In this document: in pieces, positions 33,427 through 42,424 of the stretch
Layout: each line of letters starts with the position of its first letter
Position numbering within the stretch: position 1 is the stretch's first letter
DNA from: an uncultured Bacteroidota bacterium
GTDB lineage: Bacteria > Bacteroidota > Bacteroidia > Bacteroidales > GCA-2748055
NCBI GenBank assembly: GCA_937129385.1
Contig: CAKZNC010000043.1
Location: 1-45,437 of the forward strand
Length of the DNA stretch: 45,437 bases
Direction of reading: 5' to 3'
Notes under the pieces: generated by a model
Databases searched by the model: none
The model's input: the letters and a program-made list of their open reading frames with translations, nothing else
What the model was told of the DNA's origin: nothing
Program-made: the position numbers and the translations under genes

Positions 33427-34519
33427 ACCGGTCAAAAATAGTAAACTTGCTTTAGTTATTCCCTCTCTCCAGGCAGGAGGCATGGAACGCGTAATGTCTG
33501 AACTTGCCGGATTTTTTTCAGAAAAATCAGGCCTCGAGGTGCATCTTGTGATCTATGGCATGTCACGCGAAATATTTTACGAGATACCTTCCTCGGTGCA
33601 GGTCCACAAGCCAACGTTTAAATTTAATGAGGGAAAAAGAATCATTTCAGCACTTAAGACGATACTGTTTCTTCGAAAAACGATAAAAAAATTGCATCCC
33701 GATTCGGTCCTGAGTTTCGGAGAATATTGGAACAGTTTTGTCCTTATTGCCCTGTTTGCCCTGAAATACCCGGTATTCATATCTGATCGGTGCCAACCCG
33801 ATAAAAAACTGGGCACCTATCATGACTATCTCCGCAGAATCCTTTATCGAAGATCTCGAGGTATTGTAGCGCAAACTGAAAAAGCGAAAGAAATCTATTT
33901 TAAGGACCTGGGACATTCGAATATAAGCGTAATTGGTAACCCAATCAGACAAATCAGCACTGAGAAAGAGGTTGAAAGAGAAAACAGTGTTTTGATGGTT
34001 GGGAGATTGATACAGTCCAAGCATCACGATCAGTTGATAGAGATATTTTTATCCATCGCAGAACCGGGCTGGAAATTGGTTATTGTCGGTTATGACCATC
34101 TTAAGCAGCATGTCTCTGATAAACTTGAAAAACTGATCAGGGGTCATCATGCCGAAGGCATCATAAAACTTGAAGGCAAGCAATCGGATGTTGACCGATA
34201 TTACCTGGGAAGCAAGATATTTGCATTTACTTCAAGTTCGGAAGGGTTTCCGAATGTTATTGGTGAGGCCATGTCGGCAGGATTGCCGGTTATTGCATAT
34301 GACTGTATAGCCGGTCCTTCTGAGATGATCGATGATGGACGAAATGGTTTTTTGGTCCCGCTTTTTGACATGGAAACATTTAAGATAAGAGTCAAAGAAC
34401 TGATGAATGATGAAGCGAAGAGGAAGCAGTTTGGCAATCAAGCCAGGAGATCGATACAAAAATACTCCATTAATGAAATCGGAGAAAAATATTTTGAGTT
34501 TATACTGGACAACAAATAG
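33416..34519 (+). CDS. Family 4 glycosyltransferase
   Basis: A 367-residue GT4 enzyme of the GT-B fold: LALVIPSLQAGGMERVMSEL at the N-terminus (acceptor side), VLMVGRLIQSKHHDQLIEIF at the domain junction, and the nucleotide-sugar site SSSEGFPNVIGEAMSAGLPV followed by GPSEMIDDGRNGFLVP, with the EX7E motif intact. Members of this type often transfer hexosamines or galactose with retention. It starts at a TTG (33416) overlapping the previous gene by 11 bases; no nearby ATG would keep the conserved N-terminal strand. Confidence 0.92.
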   Translation: MKSKPVKNSKLALVIPSLQAGGMERVMSELAGFFSEKSGLEVHLVIYGMSREIFYEIPSSVQVHKPTFKFNEGKRIISALKTILFLRKTIKKLHPDSVLSFGEYWNSFVLIALFALKYPVFISDRCQPDKKLGTYHDYLRRILYRRSRGIVAQTEKAKEIYFKDLGHSNISVIGNPIRQISTEKEVERENSVLMVGRLIQSKHHDQLIEIFLSIAEPGWKLVIVGYDHLKQHVSDKLEKLIRGHHAEGIIKLEGKQSDVDRYYLGSKIFAFTSSSEGFPNVIGEAMSAGLPVIAYDCIAGPSEMIDDGRNGFLVPLFDMETFKIRVKELMNDEAKRKQFGNQARRSIQKYSINEIGEKYFEFILDNK

Positions 34520-34546
34520 AAATAAATAAACAAATAATATAATATT

Positions 34547-35467
34547 ATGAGAACACTTATTACCGGCGCAGCCGGATTTATAGGATCGGCAGTTACACCT
34601 GCCCTTACAAAAGAAGGTTATGAAATATTCGTACTTGATAATCTTTCCTTCGGGAACAGGGATTTTATCGATGTCCCCGACGATCATTTTTTTCTTGGTG
34701 ATATCAGGGATGCGAACAAAGTAGAAGAAGTTTTTGAGAGGGTTGAACCTGAAATAGTAGTTCACCTTGCTGCAATTCACTTTATCCCTTATTGTAATCA
34801 GCATCCTTTTGAGGCAGCGGATACCAATATCCGGGGAACCATGAATGTATTAAATGCCAGTAAGAAATTGAATTCTCTACAGCGGATATTCTTTGCTTCT
34901 ACTGCAGCTGTCTATCCCATCTATGATGAGGCGGTGAATGAGGAGCATGAGCAATTGCCCCTGGATATTTATGGTTTAAGTAAGCTTACTGGTGAGGATT
35001 TATGCCGTAGATTCTGGCTTGAGACAAAAGTTGACACCATTGTCTGCCGTTTTTTCAATGCCTTCGGGCCCAATGAAACCAATCCTCACCTCATACCTGA
35101 GATTGAAAAACAATTGAGGGAAGGAAAGCGAACGATCAATCTGGGGAACCTGACTCCCAAGCGGGATTTCATTCACACATACGATATGGCAGCAGCGGTC
35201 AATAAGTTGCTGAAACTGGAAAACCCGGGATTTGATATCTTCAACCTTGGTCGGGGGATCGAGTATTCTGTTGTGGAAATTGTTGAGGCATTTGAGCGAC
35301 AGCTCGGAGAGAAAGTGACCATTGAGGTGGACCAGGCAAGGGTACGGAAGGTGGAGCGTCAACACCTGCTCGCCGATGTATCCAAGTTGAAAAGGATGAC
35401 TGGTTGGGAACCTGAGTGGAGTATCGACCAGGGAATAAAAAATCTTGTTGAAAGCTGGAACCAATAA
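34547..35467 (+). CDS. NAD-dependent sugar-nucleotide epimerase/dehydratase (extended SDR)
   Basis: A 306-residue extended short-chain dehydrogenase of the UDP-glucose 4-epimerase type. It has the NAD motif GAAGFIGSAV at residues 7-16, LAAIHFIPYCNQHP, FASTAAVYP, and the catalytic YGLSK (Tyr-x-x-x-Lys), then RFFNAFGPNETNPHLIPEI. It would supply an epimerised nucleotide sugar such as UDP-galactose or an acetamido sugar for the repeat unit. The exact reaction cannot be told from sequence. It lies between two glycosyltransferases with short gaps. Confidence 0.9.
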   Translation: MRTLITGAAGFIGSAVTPALTKEGYEIFVLDNLSFGNRDFIDVPDDHFFLGDIRDANKVEEVFERVEPEIVVHLAAIHFIPYCNQHPFEAADTNIRGTMNVLNASKKLNSLQRIFFASTAAVYPIYDEAVNEEHEQLPLDIYGLSKLTGEDLCRRFWLETKVDTIVCRFFNAFGPNETNPHLIPEIEKQLREGKRTINLGNLTPKRDFIHTYDMAAAVNKLLKLENPGFDIFNLGRGIEYSVVEIVEAFERQLGEKVTIEVDQARVRKVERQHLLADVSKLKRMTGWEPEWSIDQGIKNLVESWNQ

Positions 35468-35479
35468 AATTATTAAGTG

Positions 35480-36622
35480 ATGTCAGACAAAAACCGTTTT
35501 AAACTCGGAGTGATCTTTAATTTCCATCCTTCCTGGATGGGAGGTGTTATCTATATCATCAACATCGTAAAAACGTTGAATTTTCTTGATGACAAGGATA
35601 AACCACATATATATTTATTCTACAATCCTATATTGGAAAAATTCCTTGATGAGTTTAAGGAATACCCATACCTTGAAAAGGTAGAATGGAATTTTCCAGG
35701 TGCGACCAAAGGTTTTTTCAAATCGGTCATTGTTCGAAAAAATCTCTTTATCACAGATATACTGAAGGAGTATCCCCTGGACGCTGTGTATCCTCTTCAG
35801 GATTTCCCTGTGAAGACCAATACCTCAGCAAAGCTTATTTTCTGGAGACCCGATTTTCAACACAAGTATTATCCTGAATTTTTCTCCAGGAAAGTACTCA
35901 TGGGAAGACACCTGAGAATGAAAAGCATGATGAAAAACAGCAGTGAACTGGTACTTTCGAGTCATGACGCCTTCAATGATATGAAGAAATTCTACAGGGT
36001 TCCGGAAAAACTAAATGTCCACATTTATCACTTTGTCTCAATCATTGATGACCTTCAAGGTGTGAATATTAGTGAACTGCTTAAGCAATACAAGTTGCCA
36101 GAGACCTATTATCTTATTTCCAATCAGTTCCATAAACACAAAAACCATAAAATTGCATTTGAGGCAGTGGCAGAGCTTAAGAAAATGGGTGTGAGAGTGA
36201 ATCTTGCAATTACAGGTCGGTTTCCGGATGCTTCAGATTCACCTTATATGAAAGAATTGCATCAGATACTGGATGAAAATCAATTGCATGATCAGATCAT
36301 TATGCTCGGGATCATACCAAGAAATGACCAGTTGCAGCTGATGAGACATTCCCAGGCTGTACTTCAGCCAAGTCTCTTTGAAGGCTGGAGCACAGTTATC
36401 GAGGATGCCAGGTCTTTGCAGGCTCCTGTTATTGCTGCGAATCTGAATGTAAATATGGAGCAGCTGAAGGATAAAGGAACCTATTTTGATCCGCATAATG
36501 TTGATGAACTTGTTGAAATACTTAAAAAGTATCCGGCGCGAGACATGAATGTGCAATACTACGAAGATTATGAAGTGCGGGTGAAAGAAGCAGCAGAATC
36601 CCTGATGAAAATTTTCAATTAA
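35480..36622 (+). CDS. Family 4 glycosyltransferase
   Basis: A 380-residue GT-B fold enzyme: KLGVIFNFHPSWMGGVIYII at the N-terminus, the junction YLISNQFHKHKNHKIAFEAV, and a donor site with QPSLFEGWSTVIEDARSLQA followed by PVIAANLNVNMEQL. The EX7E motif (EGWSTVIED) is recognisable. An ATG at 35480 is used; a GTG one codon earlier is possible. Donor and acceptor are unknown. Confidence 0.9.
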   Translation: MSDKNRFKLGVIFNFHPSWMGGVIYIINIVKTLNFLDDKDKPHIYLFYNPILEKFLDEFKEYPYLEKVEWNFPGATKGFFKSVIVRKNLFITDILKEYPLDAVYPLQDFPVKTNTSAKLIFWRPDFQHKYYPEFFSRKVLMGRHLRMKSMMKNSSELVLSSHDAFNDMKKFYRVPEKLNVHIYHFVSIIDDLQGVNISELLKQYKLPETYYLISNQFHKHKNHKIAFEAVAELKKMGVRVNLAITGRFPDASDSPYMKELHQILDENQLHDQIIMLGIIPRNDQLQLMRHSQAVLQPSLFEGWSTVIEDARSLQAPVIAANLNVNMEQLKDKGTYFDPHNVDELVEILKKYPARDMNVQYYEDYEVRVKEAAESLMKIFN

Positions 36623-36663
36623 TAATTGCGCAGTCATTCTCTGCCAATGCCTTGAATACTGAT

Positions 36664-37860
36664 ATGAATATTCTCTTTATTTCCATTGCCTGGCCAGCCA
36701 AAAATCAACGCAATTTATATACCGACCTGATGGATGCTTTTGTTGCTGATGGTCATCGTGTTGTAGTAGTTGGCACAACGGAAGAGCAGGATGCAATTCC
36801 GGTTGTGAAGGAGGAAAATGCGAAGCTGGTATTACGTGTACCCTCAGGGAAGATAAGAAAGGCTTCTTATGTAAGAAAGATCCTGTCACTATTTACGCTG
36901 GGTCCAAAAATGAAGTCAGCCATTTATAACCATCTTGGGAACCAACAGTTTGACATGATCCTTGGCGCTACACCGCCAATTACACTATCGAAGCTATATC
37001 TCACTTTGAAAAGGAAATATGGAGCTCCTTTTTACCTTATGTTAAAGGATATCTGGCCACAGGGGTCAGTCGACCTGGGGGTGATCCGACAGGGCGGACC
37101 CGGCTGGCTGTACCTGCGATCACATGAAGTAAGGTTATATAAGGCAGCAAACTATATTGGTTGCATGTCGCCCAGGGGGAAGGAATACCTGCTGTCAAAA
37201 AACAAATTCCTGGAGAGGTCTAATGTGGAAGTCTGCCCAAATTCCATCAGTCCTACCCCGGTGAAAGATCTTCCTGGTGCAGGCAATATCCGAAAGAAAT
37301 ATGGTATCCCGGAGAATGCATGCGTTTTTCTATTCTCAGGAAATCTTGGTATAGGACATGGTCTGCATTTCCTTGTGGATGTTATTAACTCGCTCCGGGA
37401 TTATACGGGAGCTTACTTTATCATCGGAGGTGCCGGAACGCAGTACAATTTTCTTGAAAGGAAATTTGCTGAAGATCCGCCCAAAAATGCTTTTTTATAC
37501 AATTGGCTTCCCCGGGAAGATTTTGAACAGATCCTGATGACTAGTGATGTGGGCCTGATCCTGCTTTACAAGTATACATCACCCCAGTTTCCTTCCAGGC
37601 TGCTCAGCTACCTGGATTATTCAATGCCGGCGCTCTGTGCGATCAATCCGGAAACCGACATGGGAAGTATTGTTGAAAATGCTGAATGTGGCAAGTATGT
37701 TCATCATGGCGATAAAGCGGACTTCATCAAAGCGGTTGAATACTTTTCCGAGCATCCGGAGGAACGCAGAAAAATGGGTAGTAATGGCAGGAATCTTTTG
37801 TTACGCGAATACACAGCGGAGCATAGCTATCAAATCATTGCAAAGCATTTTACAGGATAA
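36664..37860 (+). CDS. Family 4 glycosyltransferase (WbuB-like)
   Basis: A 398-residue GT-B enzyme resembling WbuB-type amino-sugar transferases. It begins MNILFISIAWPAKNQRNLYT, then LMDAFVADGHRVVVV, DMILGATPPITLSKLYLTLK, MLKDIWPQGSVDLGV (a hallmark segment of WbuB-like GT4 proteins), FLFSGNLGIGHGLHFLVDVI, and a donor site ending QFPSRLLSYLDYSMPALCA. The start at 36664 puts the first strand at the N-terminus; a TTG at 36652 would add four residues. It may be the transferase that adds an acetamido sugar close to the lipid carrier. Confidence 0.88.
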   Translation: MNILFISIAWPAKNQRNLYTDLMDAFVADGHRVVVVGTTEEQDAIPVVKEENAKLVLRVPSGKIRKASYVRKILSLFTLGPKMKSAIYNHLGNQQFDMILGATPPITLSKLYLTLKRKYGAPFYLMLKDIWPQGSVDLGVIRQGGPGWLYLRSHEVRLYKAANYIGCMSPRGKEYLLSKNKFLERSNVEVCPNSISPTPVKDLPGAGNIRKKYGIPENACVFLFSGNLGIGHGLHFLVDVINSLRDYTGAYFIIGGAGTQYNFLERKFAEDPPKNAFLYNWLPREDFEQILMTSDVGLILLYKYTSPQFPSRLLSYLDYSMPALCAINPETDMGSIVENAECGKYVHHGDKADFIKAVEYFSEHPEERRKMGSNGRNLLLREYTAEHSYQIIAKHFTG

Positions 37861-37873
37861 ACAACTATAATTC

Positions 37874-39061
37874 ATGGGGAGGGAAAAACATCGGTTATCA
37901 ATTTTAATGCTGGACCAGGGGCGCCAGGCTTTGCCCTTCCTAAAGTCATTTTCAAAAGCTGGTTATCATACAACAGTTGTTTGCAATACAAGGCTCAGTG
38001 AAAGCTATTTTTCCAGGTATCCAGACAGGCGTGTGATATGGCCAGGGTATATGGATGACAGGGATGGTTATGAGGAGAGACTTTTTGAATACCTTGAAGA
38101 GAATCAACCAGATGTTACAATAAGTGTCGGAGATGTAACTTCGGACATCCTCTCAAAAAACAAGGAAAGGATATCCAGGTATACGAATATCACATCCCCC
38201 GACTACCGGATTTTTATTCAGGCTGCAGATAAACTAAACCTTATGCAGTATTGCATGAAGAATAATCTTCCATGTCCCGGGACTTACGATCTGAATGATC
38301 AGACAGTGGGAGAAATTGACCAGCTTCTTGCATTTCCGGTTATTGTAAAGCCAAACAGGGGGGTTGGTGCAATAGGTGTTGAACGTTATGATTCGAATGA
38401 TGAGCTGGTCAATGGATATAAGAAACTAAAGGAAGCACATGGAAACCTGATTGTTCAGGAGTACATACCCCAGGATGGAGGGATGCAATACCAGGCTGAA
38501 GCATTTGTAGATGAGCAGGGTAAAGTCAAAGTCTGTATGGTTATTTTAAAACCCAGATTTTTCCCGGTAAAAGGAGGGACAAGTACAGCAAATGTGACGA
38601 TCAGACATCCGGAAATTGAAAAAACAACAAGGGAATTGTTGGAAGGATTGAGATGGAAAGGGGCAGCAGATGTGGACTTTATTCTGGATCCAAGGGATCA
38701 AAAAGCCAAGATCCTTGAGATCAATCCCAGGGTAACTGCAGGCATTAAAATTGGTTTTACTGCGGGGATCGATTATGCAGATCTGCATGTAAGGCTGGCA
38801 TTAGGGAAAGATGTGCCGGAAAAGAATAATTATAAACTCGGAATTTATTGTCGTAATTTTTTCCTTGAATCGTTATGGTATATTTTTTCCGACAGGAAAA
38901 TGAGGCGAACAACAACCCCGTCTTTTTTCAAACCTTATGGGAAAAAAGTTGTGGACCAGATTTTCAGCTGGCACGATCCGCTGGCAGGGGTTGGCTTTTT
39001 CATGCATATGGTGAAGAAGTATCTGAATATTTCCAATTTTAAATCTAAGTTTCATAGATAA
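37874..39061 (+). CDS. ATP-grasp ligase (carbamoyl-phosphate-synthase-like)
   Basis: A 395-residue ATP-grasp protein. The N-terminal Rossmann-like part reads LSILMLDQGRQALPFLKSFS; this is followed by AADKLNLMQYCMKNNLPCPG, FPVIVKPNRGVGAIGVERYD (ATP-binding), LIVQEYIPQDGGMQYQAEAF, and KILEINPRVTAGIKIGFTAG with the metal-binding E-x-NPR motif. Members of this group (for example PylC- or BtrJ-like proteins) ligate carboxylates and amines. It is the third ATP-grasp gene in the cluster and is followed by a deacetylase, a CapA-like protein and an adenylating enzyme. A role in adding an amino acid or amide to the glycan is likely from context but not certain. Confidence 0.87.
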   Translation: MGREKHRLSILMLDQGRQALPFLKSFSKAGYHTTVVCNTRLSESYFSRYPDRRVIWPGYMDDRDGYEERLFEYLEENQPDVTISVGDVTSDILSKNKERISRYTNITSPDYRIFIQAADKLNLMQYCMKNNLPCPGTYDLNDQTVGEIDQLLAFPVIVKPNRGVGAIGVERYDSNDELVNGYKKLKEAHGNLIVQEYIPQDGGMQYQAEAFVDEQGKVKVCMVILKPRFFPVKGGTSTANVTIRHPEIEKTTRELLEGLRWKGAADVDFILDPRDQKAKILEINPRVTAGIKIGFTAGIDYADLHVRLALGKDVPEKNNYKLGIYCRNFFLESLWYIFSDRKMRRTTTPSFFKPYGKKVVDQIFSWHDPLAGVGFFMHMVKKYLNISNFKSKFHR

Positions 39062-39069
39062 TATTTAAA

Positions 39070-40011
39070 ATGAAAGGAGAAAAGAAGCCACATGTTGCCG
39101 CACTCACAGTGGATGTTGAGGATGGTGTTAGCATCGCAATGCAGGACTTTTTCAATATACAGATGGATCCTACAGACCGAGTGATCACCAATATGAATAT
39201 CATTCTTTCAATGTTTGATCAGAACCAGGTCAAGGCTACTTTTTTTATACTCGGGGAGATAGTTGAAAAATACCCGGAATTGCTCCGGCAGATTGACAAA
39301 GAGGGACATGAGGTAGGAGTGCATGGATATCATCATGATCAGATGTTCAGGTTGTCCCCGCAGAAACTGGAAACGGATCTCTCAAGGGCAAAAGGACTGA
39401 TTGAAGATGCCATTGGAAAGCAGGTAAATGGCTTCAGGGCACCTGCTTTTTCGATAAATCAAAAAACAGCCTGGGCCCTTGATGTCATTGAAAAAGTTGG
39501 TTTCACCTATGACAGTAGCATTTTTCCCTCACGTTCCTTGCGGTACGGATGGAATGGATTTTCCAAAGATATCTGCCGGTTGAAACTGGCGGATTCCAGG
39601 AGTCTCATCGAATTCCCTCTATCGGTTTATCGAATACCAGGAAAGGACATCCCGGTAGGAGGAGGAGGTTATCTCAGGTATTTTCCATACTGGTGGACGA
39701 GCAAGGCATTGAAAAGTATTGTATCGGAAAGACCCGCGGTGATTTATCTTCATCCCTATGAACTGGACAAAGAAAAGTATCCTGATTATTTTCACAAAGC
39801 ACTTGCCTCCGCTCCAGCAAAAAAGAGGTTCCAATTGCAGTTTTACAGATATAAAAAAAAGACAGTGGAGTCTAAACTGAACCTGCTTACCAGACAATTT
39901 GGATGTGCCCCGATGATTGAGGTTTTGCATGAATTTGAGAAGCAAAGAAAAATGAAGGAGTATACAGTTTTTGATGGAAAATTAATCAATCATTCCAGTC
40001 AGGAATTATGA
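39070..40011 (+). CDS. Polysaccharide deacetylase (NodB domain)
   Basis: A 313-residue deacetylase resembling those found with exosortase/PEP-CTERM polysaccharide systems. NodB motifs in order: ALTVDVEDG (motif 1 aspartates), VGVHGYHHDQMFRL (metal histidines), GFRAPAFSI (motif 3), YDSSIFPSRS (motif 4) and VIYLHPYEL (motif 5). No signal peptide. It would remove an N- or O-acetyl group from a sugar in the cytoplasm, freeing an amine for acylation. Its stop overlaps the next CapA-like gene (ATGA). Confidence 0.92.
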   Translation: MKGEKKPHVAALTVDVEDGVSIAMQDFFNIQMDPTDRVITNMNIILSMFDQNQVKATFFILGEIVEKYPELLRQIDKEGHEVGVHGYHHDQMFRLSPQKLETDLSRAKGLIEDAIGKQVNGFRAPAFSINQKTAWALDVIEKVGFTYDSSIFPSRSLRYGWNGFSKDICRLKLADSRSLIEFPLSVYRIPGKDIPVGGGGYLRYFPYWWTSKALKSIVSERPAVIYLHPYELDKEKYPDYFHKALASAPAKKRFQLQFYRYKKKTVESKLNLLTRQFGCAPMIEVLHEFEKQRKMKEYTVFDGKLINHSSQEL

Positions 40012-41093
40012 GTATGATTTTTTTAGGTGATGTTGCATCACCCAGTAAATCTATTTCCGCGGAATTAGGCAGGATCATTTCAAAGACAGAAGTTTTTAAC
40101 GGGAAGTGGATTATCTGTAATTTCGAAGGCCTTGCCTTCAGCGAGCCACCTGTTCAGCGAAATGAGCCCTTACTTTTCAACCATAGCTCGGTACTTAATA
40201 GTCTGGATAACGGGGGAGGAGCAGTGCTTGGTTTTGCAAACAACCATGTGCTCGATTACCCATTGCAATTCCAAAAGACTGTTGAAATGAGCAGGGCACA
40301 GGGATTTCTTACGTGCGGAGCAGGTATGTCCAGGGAAGATGCTGAGCAGCCCGCTGTATTTCATTCATCAGGTCAGAAAATAGTATTATTTAATGCTTGC
40401 TGGGATTTTTTACTGTACAATCACAGAAATCCGAGAAAAGGTGTGTATGTTGCAGAGATTGATGAAATAAAACTGATCCAGAAGGTAAAGTCTCTCAAAG
40501 AGAAGGAGCCAGATACCAGGATTGTGATCTACCTGCACTGGAGCCTGGACCTGGAGATTCTGCCATTTCCTCTCTACCGGCAGTTTTCCAGGGACCTCAT
40601 CAAAGCAGGAGCAGGGTTGGTCCTGGGGTCCCATTCCCATTGTGTCCAGGGAGGAGAGAGGTTCGGTGATGGATACGCAATTTATGGACTTGGTAATTTT
40701 TTACTTCCCGACAATGTGTATGCCGGAGGGAACTTAAGCTTTCCTGAAATGTCAAAAACAGAGTTGGCAGTGGAATGGAATCCTGTAAACAATGAATTGA
40801 GCTGTCACTGGTTCGACTATATAAGAATAAAAGATGGCCATATTCTTGAATACTCGGGATCTGAAAAATATGAAGAAAGCAGTAAACTGGAGAAATACTC
40901 ACCTTTCAGAAATATGAGTGACCAGACTTATGTCGCATATTACAGAAAGCACCGTCGTAAGAAATTATTGATACCCATTTACGCCGACTATCGTAAAGTT
41001 TTTCGAAATAAAATATATACGATTGTGTTAAAAGCGAGGGCCAGGACAGCACATTTTCTTGCTTCCATCAAGCTTGTGAAATGGCAAAATTAA
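40008..41093 (+). CDS. CapA-like metallophosphatase-fold protein, copy 2
   Basis: A 361-residue CapA-family protein. Metal-site motifs: IFLGDVASPS, ICNFEGLAFS, GFANNHVLDYP, IYLHWSLDLEILPF and LGSHSHCVQGGERFGDGYAI followed by GLGNFLLP. Like copy 1 it has no signal peptide, and like copy 1 it directly follows a deacetylase, here with an ATGA overlap. The C-terminus is basic. Function beyond the fold is not known; the repeated pairing suggests a shared step with the deacetylase. Confidence 0.87.
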   Translation: MSMIFLGDVASPSKSISAELGRIISKTEVFNGKWIICNFEGLAFSEPPVQRNEPLLFNHSSVLNSLDNGGGAVLGFANNHVLDYPLQFQKTVEMSRAQGFLTCGAGMSREDAEQPAVFHSSGQKIVLFNACWDFLLYNHRNPRKGVYVAEIDEIKLIQKVKSLKEKEPDTRIVIYLHWSLDLEILPFPLYRQFSRDLIKAGAGLVLGSHSHCVQGGERFGDGYAIYGLGNFLLPDNVYAGGNLSFPEMSKTELAVEWNPVNNELSCHWFDYIRIKDGHILEYSGSEKYEESSKLEKYSPFRNMSDQTYVAYYRKHRRKKLLIPIYADYRKVFRNKIYTIVLKARARTAHFLASIKLVKWQN

Positions 41094-41104
41094 TGACTTA
41101 GAAA

Positions 41105-42421
41105 ATGGTTAAACTACTTGAAAATCTTCGCAGGTATTTCTTTTGGTTAGATGATTTTCTCAGGGGGCAACCTGTTAAGACACATTTAGATGAGATCAGT
41201 TTAATCCTTGACGATGGTTCAGCGGAGGATTCCCACCAACTAATCGAACATCACCTGAAAAACTTGCTGCAGCACATTGTCAGCCGGGTCCCTTATTACA
41301 AGTCATATAAGGGCATCATGGAATTTTCCTCATTTCCGGTTGTAAACAAGCAGGTTATCAAGTCTCAAAGAGATATGTTCCTGGCAACAGATAATGATTC
41401 CAGGAAGACTATTGCGGTTACTACCAGTGGTTCAACAGGCACTCCTTTTGAAACCTTCCAGGATAAGAACAAGAAACTGAGGAATACAGCAGATACCCTC
41501 TTTTTTGCAGAAAGGGGGGGCTACAAATTAGGTCAGCGTCTTATATACCTCAAGATCTGGGTGCAGGAAAAAATGGGGGGTAAACTGAAATACTGGCTGC
41601 AAAACCTGGTGCCTGTTGATGTCATAAAACTGAATGATTCGCATATTGAGTTGCTATTGAATAAAATAAGCAGGGATAGATCTACAGTAGGAATACTGGG
41701 ATACGCATCAGCTCTTGAACTTATTTGCAAGTACCTTGACAGACACCCGGATTTTATTGTAGGAACGAATGTAAAGTCTGCAATTTCCATGTCGGAAACA
41801 CTTAATGAATATACAAAGGACAGAATGTACAAGCACTTTGGTGTAAATGTTGTTTCAAGGTACTCCAATCTTGAAAATGGTATTCTGGCCCAACAGGAAA
41901 GAGACGGATCAGGAAATTACCTGGTAAACACTGCCAGTTATATCATTGAAATCCTGAAGATGGATAGTGATCAGCCGGCTGATGAAGGAGAGCCAGGGAG
42001 AATTGTTGTAACAGACCTGTTCAACTATGCCTTGCCGATGATCAGGTATGATACAGGAGATGTCGGGGCAATGGTGCCAGCTGTTGAAGGAGATCCAAGG
42101 AGATATCTTTCTGTAGTGGAAGGCAGGAAACTTGATCTCATTTTTGACACCAAGGGAGAACTTGTAAGCTCATATATTGTTTACAAGAATATGTGGCAAT
42201 ATACAGAGATCAGCCAGTATCAGCTCATCCAGGAGGATAAGAACGTTTATACCTTTAAGATAAACGCTGCAAAGGAATTTCTCAAAGAGGAGAAGCTGAT
42301 CTCTGAATTTAAGAATTATCTGGGTGATGATGCAAAATTTACAGTTGAGTATGTAGATGAAATTCCTTTGCTTGCATCCGGGAAACGAAAAAAGATTGTG
42401 AATAATTATATCAAGACCTGA
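41105..42421 (+). CDS. PaaK/CapK-like adenylate-forming enzyme
   Basis: A 438-residue member of the phenylacetate-CoA ligase/CapK branch of adenylate-forming enzymes. The phosphate loop is AVTTSGSTGTPFETFQDKNK. Later features are SMSETLNEYTKDRMYKHFGV with VVSRYSNLENG (the acceptor-acid region), RIVVTDLFNYALPMIRYDTG, GDVGAM, and RKLDLIFDTKGELVSSY at the hinge. In capsule clusters such proteins are thought to activate an acid for transfer to a sugar. It lies directly upstream of a GNAT acetyltransferase (3-base gap), which could be the transferase partner. Confidence 0.88.
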   Translation: MVKLLENLRRYFFWLDDFLRGQPVKTHLDEISLILDDGSAEDSHQLIEHHLKNLLQHIVSRVPYYKSYKGIMEFSSFPVVNKQVIKSQRDMFLATDNDSRKTIAVTTSGSTGTPFETFQDKNKKLRNTADTLFFAERGGYKLGQRLIYLKIWVQEKMGGKLKYWLQNLVPVDVIKLNDSHIELLLNKISRDRSTVGILGYASALELICKYLDRHPDFIVGTNVKSAISMSETLNEYTKDRMYKHFGVNVVSRYSNLENGILAQQERDGSGNYLVNTASYIIEILKMDSDQPADEGEPGRIVVTDLFNYALPMIRYDTGDVGAMVPAVEGDPRRYLSVVEGRKLDLIFDTKGELVSSYIVYKNMWQYTEISQYQLIQEDKNVYTFKINAAKEFLKEEKLISEFKNYLGDDAKFTVEYVDEIPLLASGKRKKIVNNYIKT

Positions 42422-42424
42422 GCA

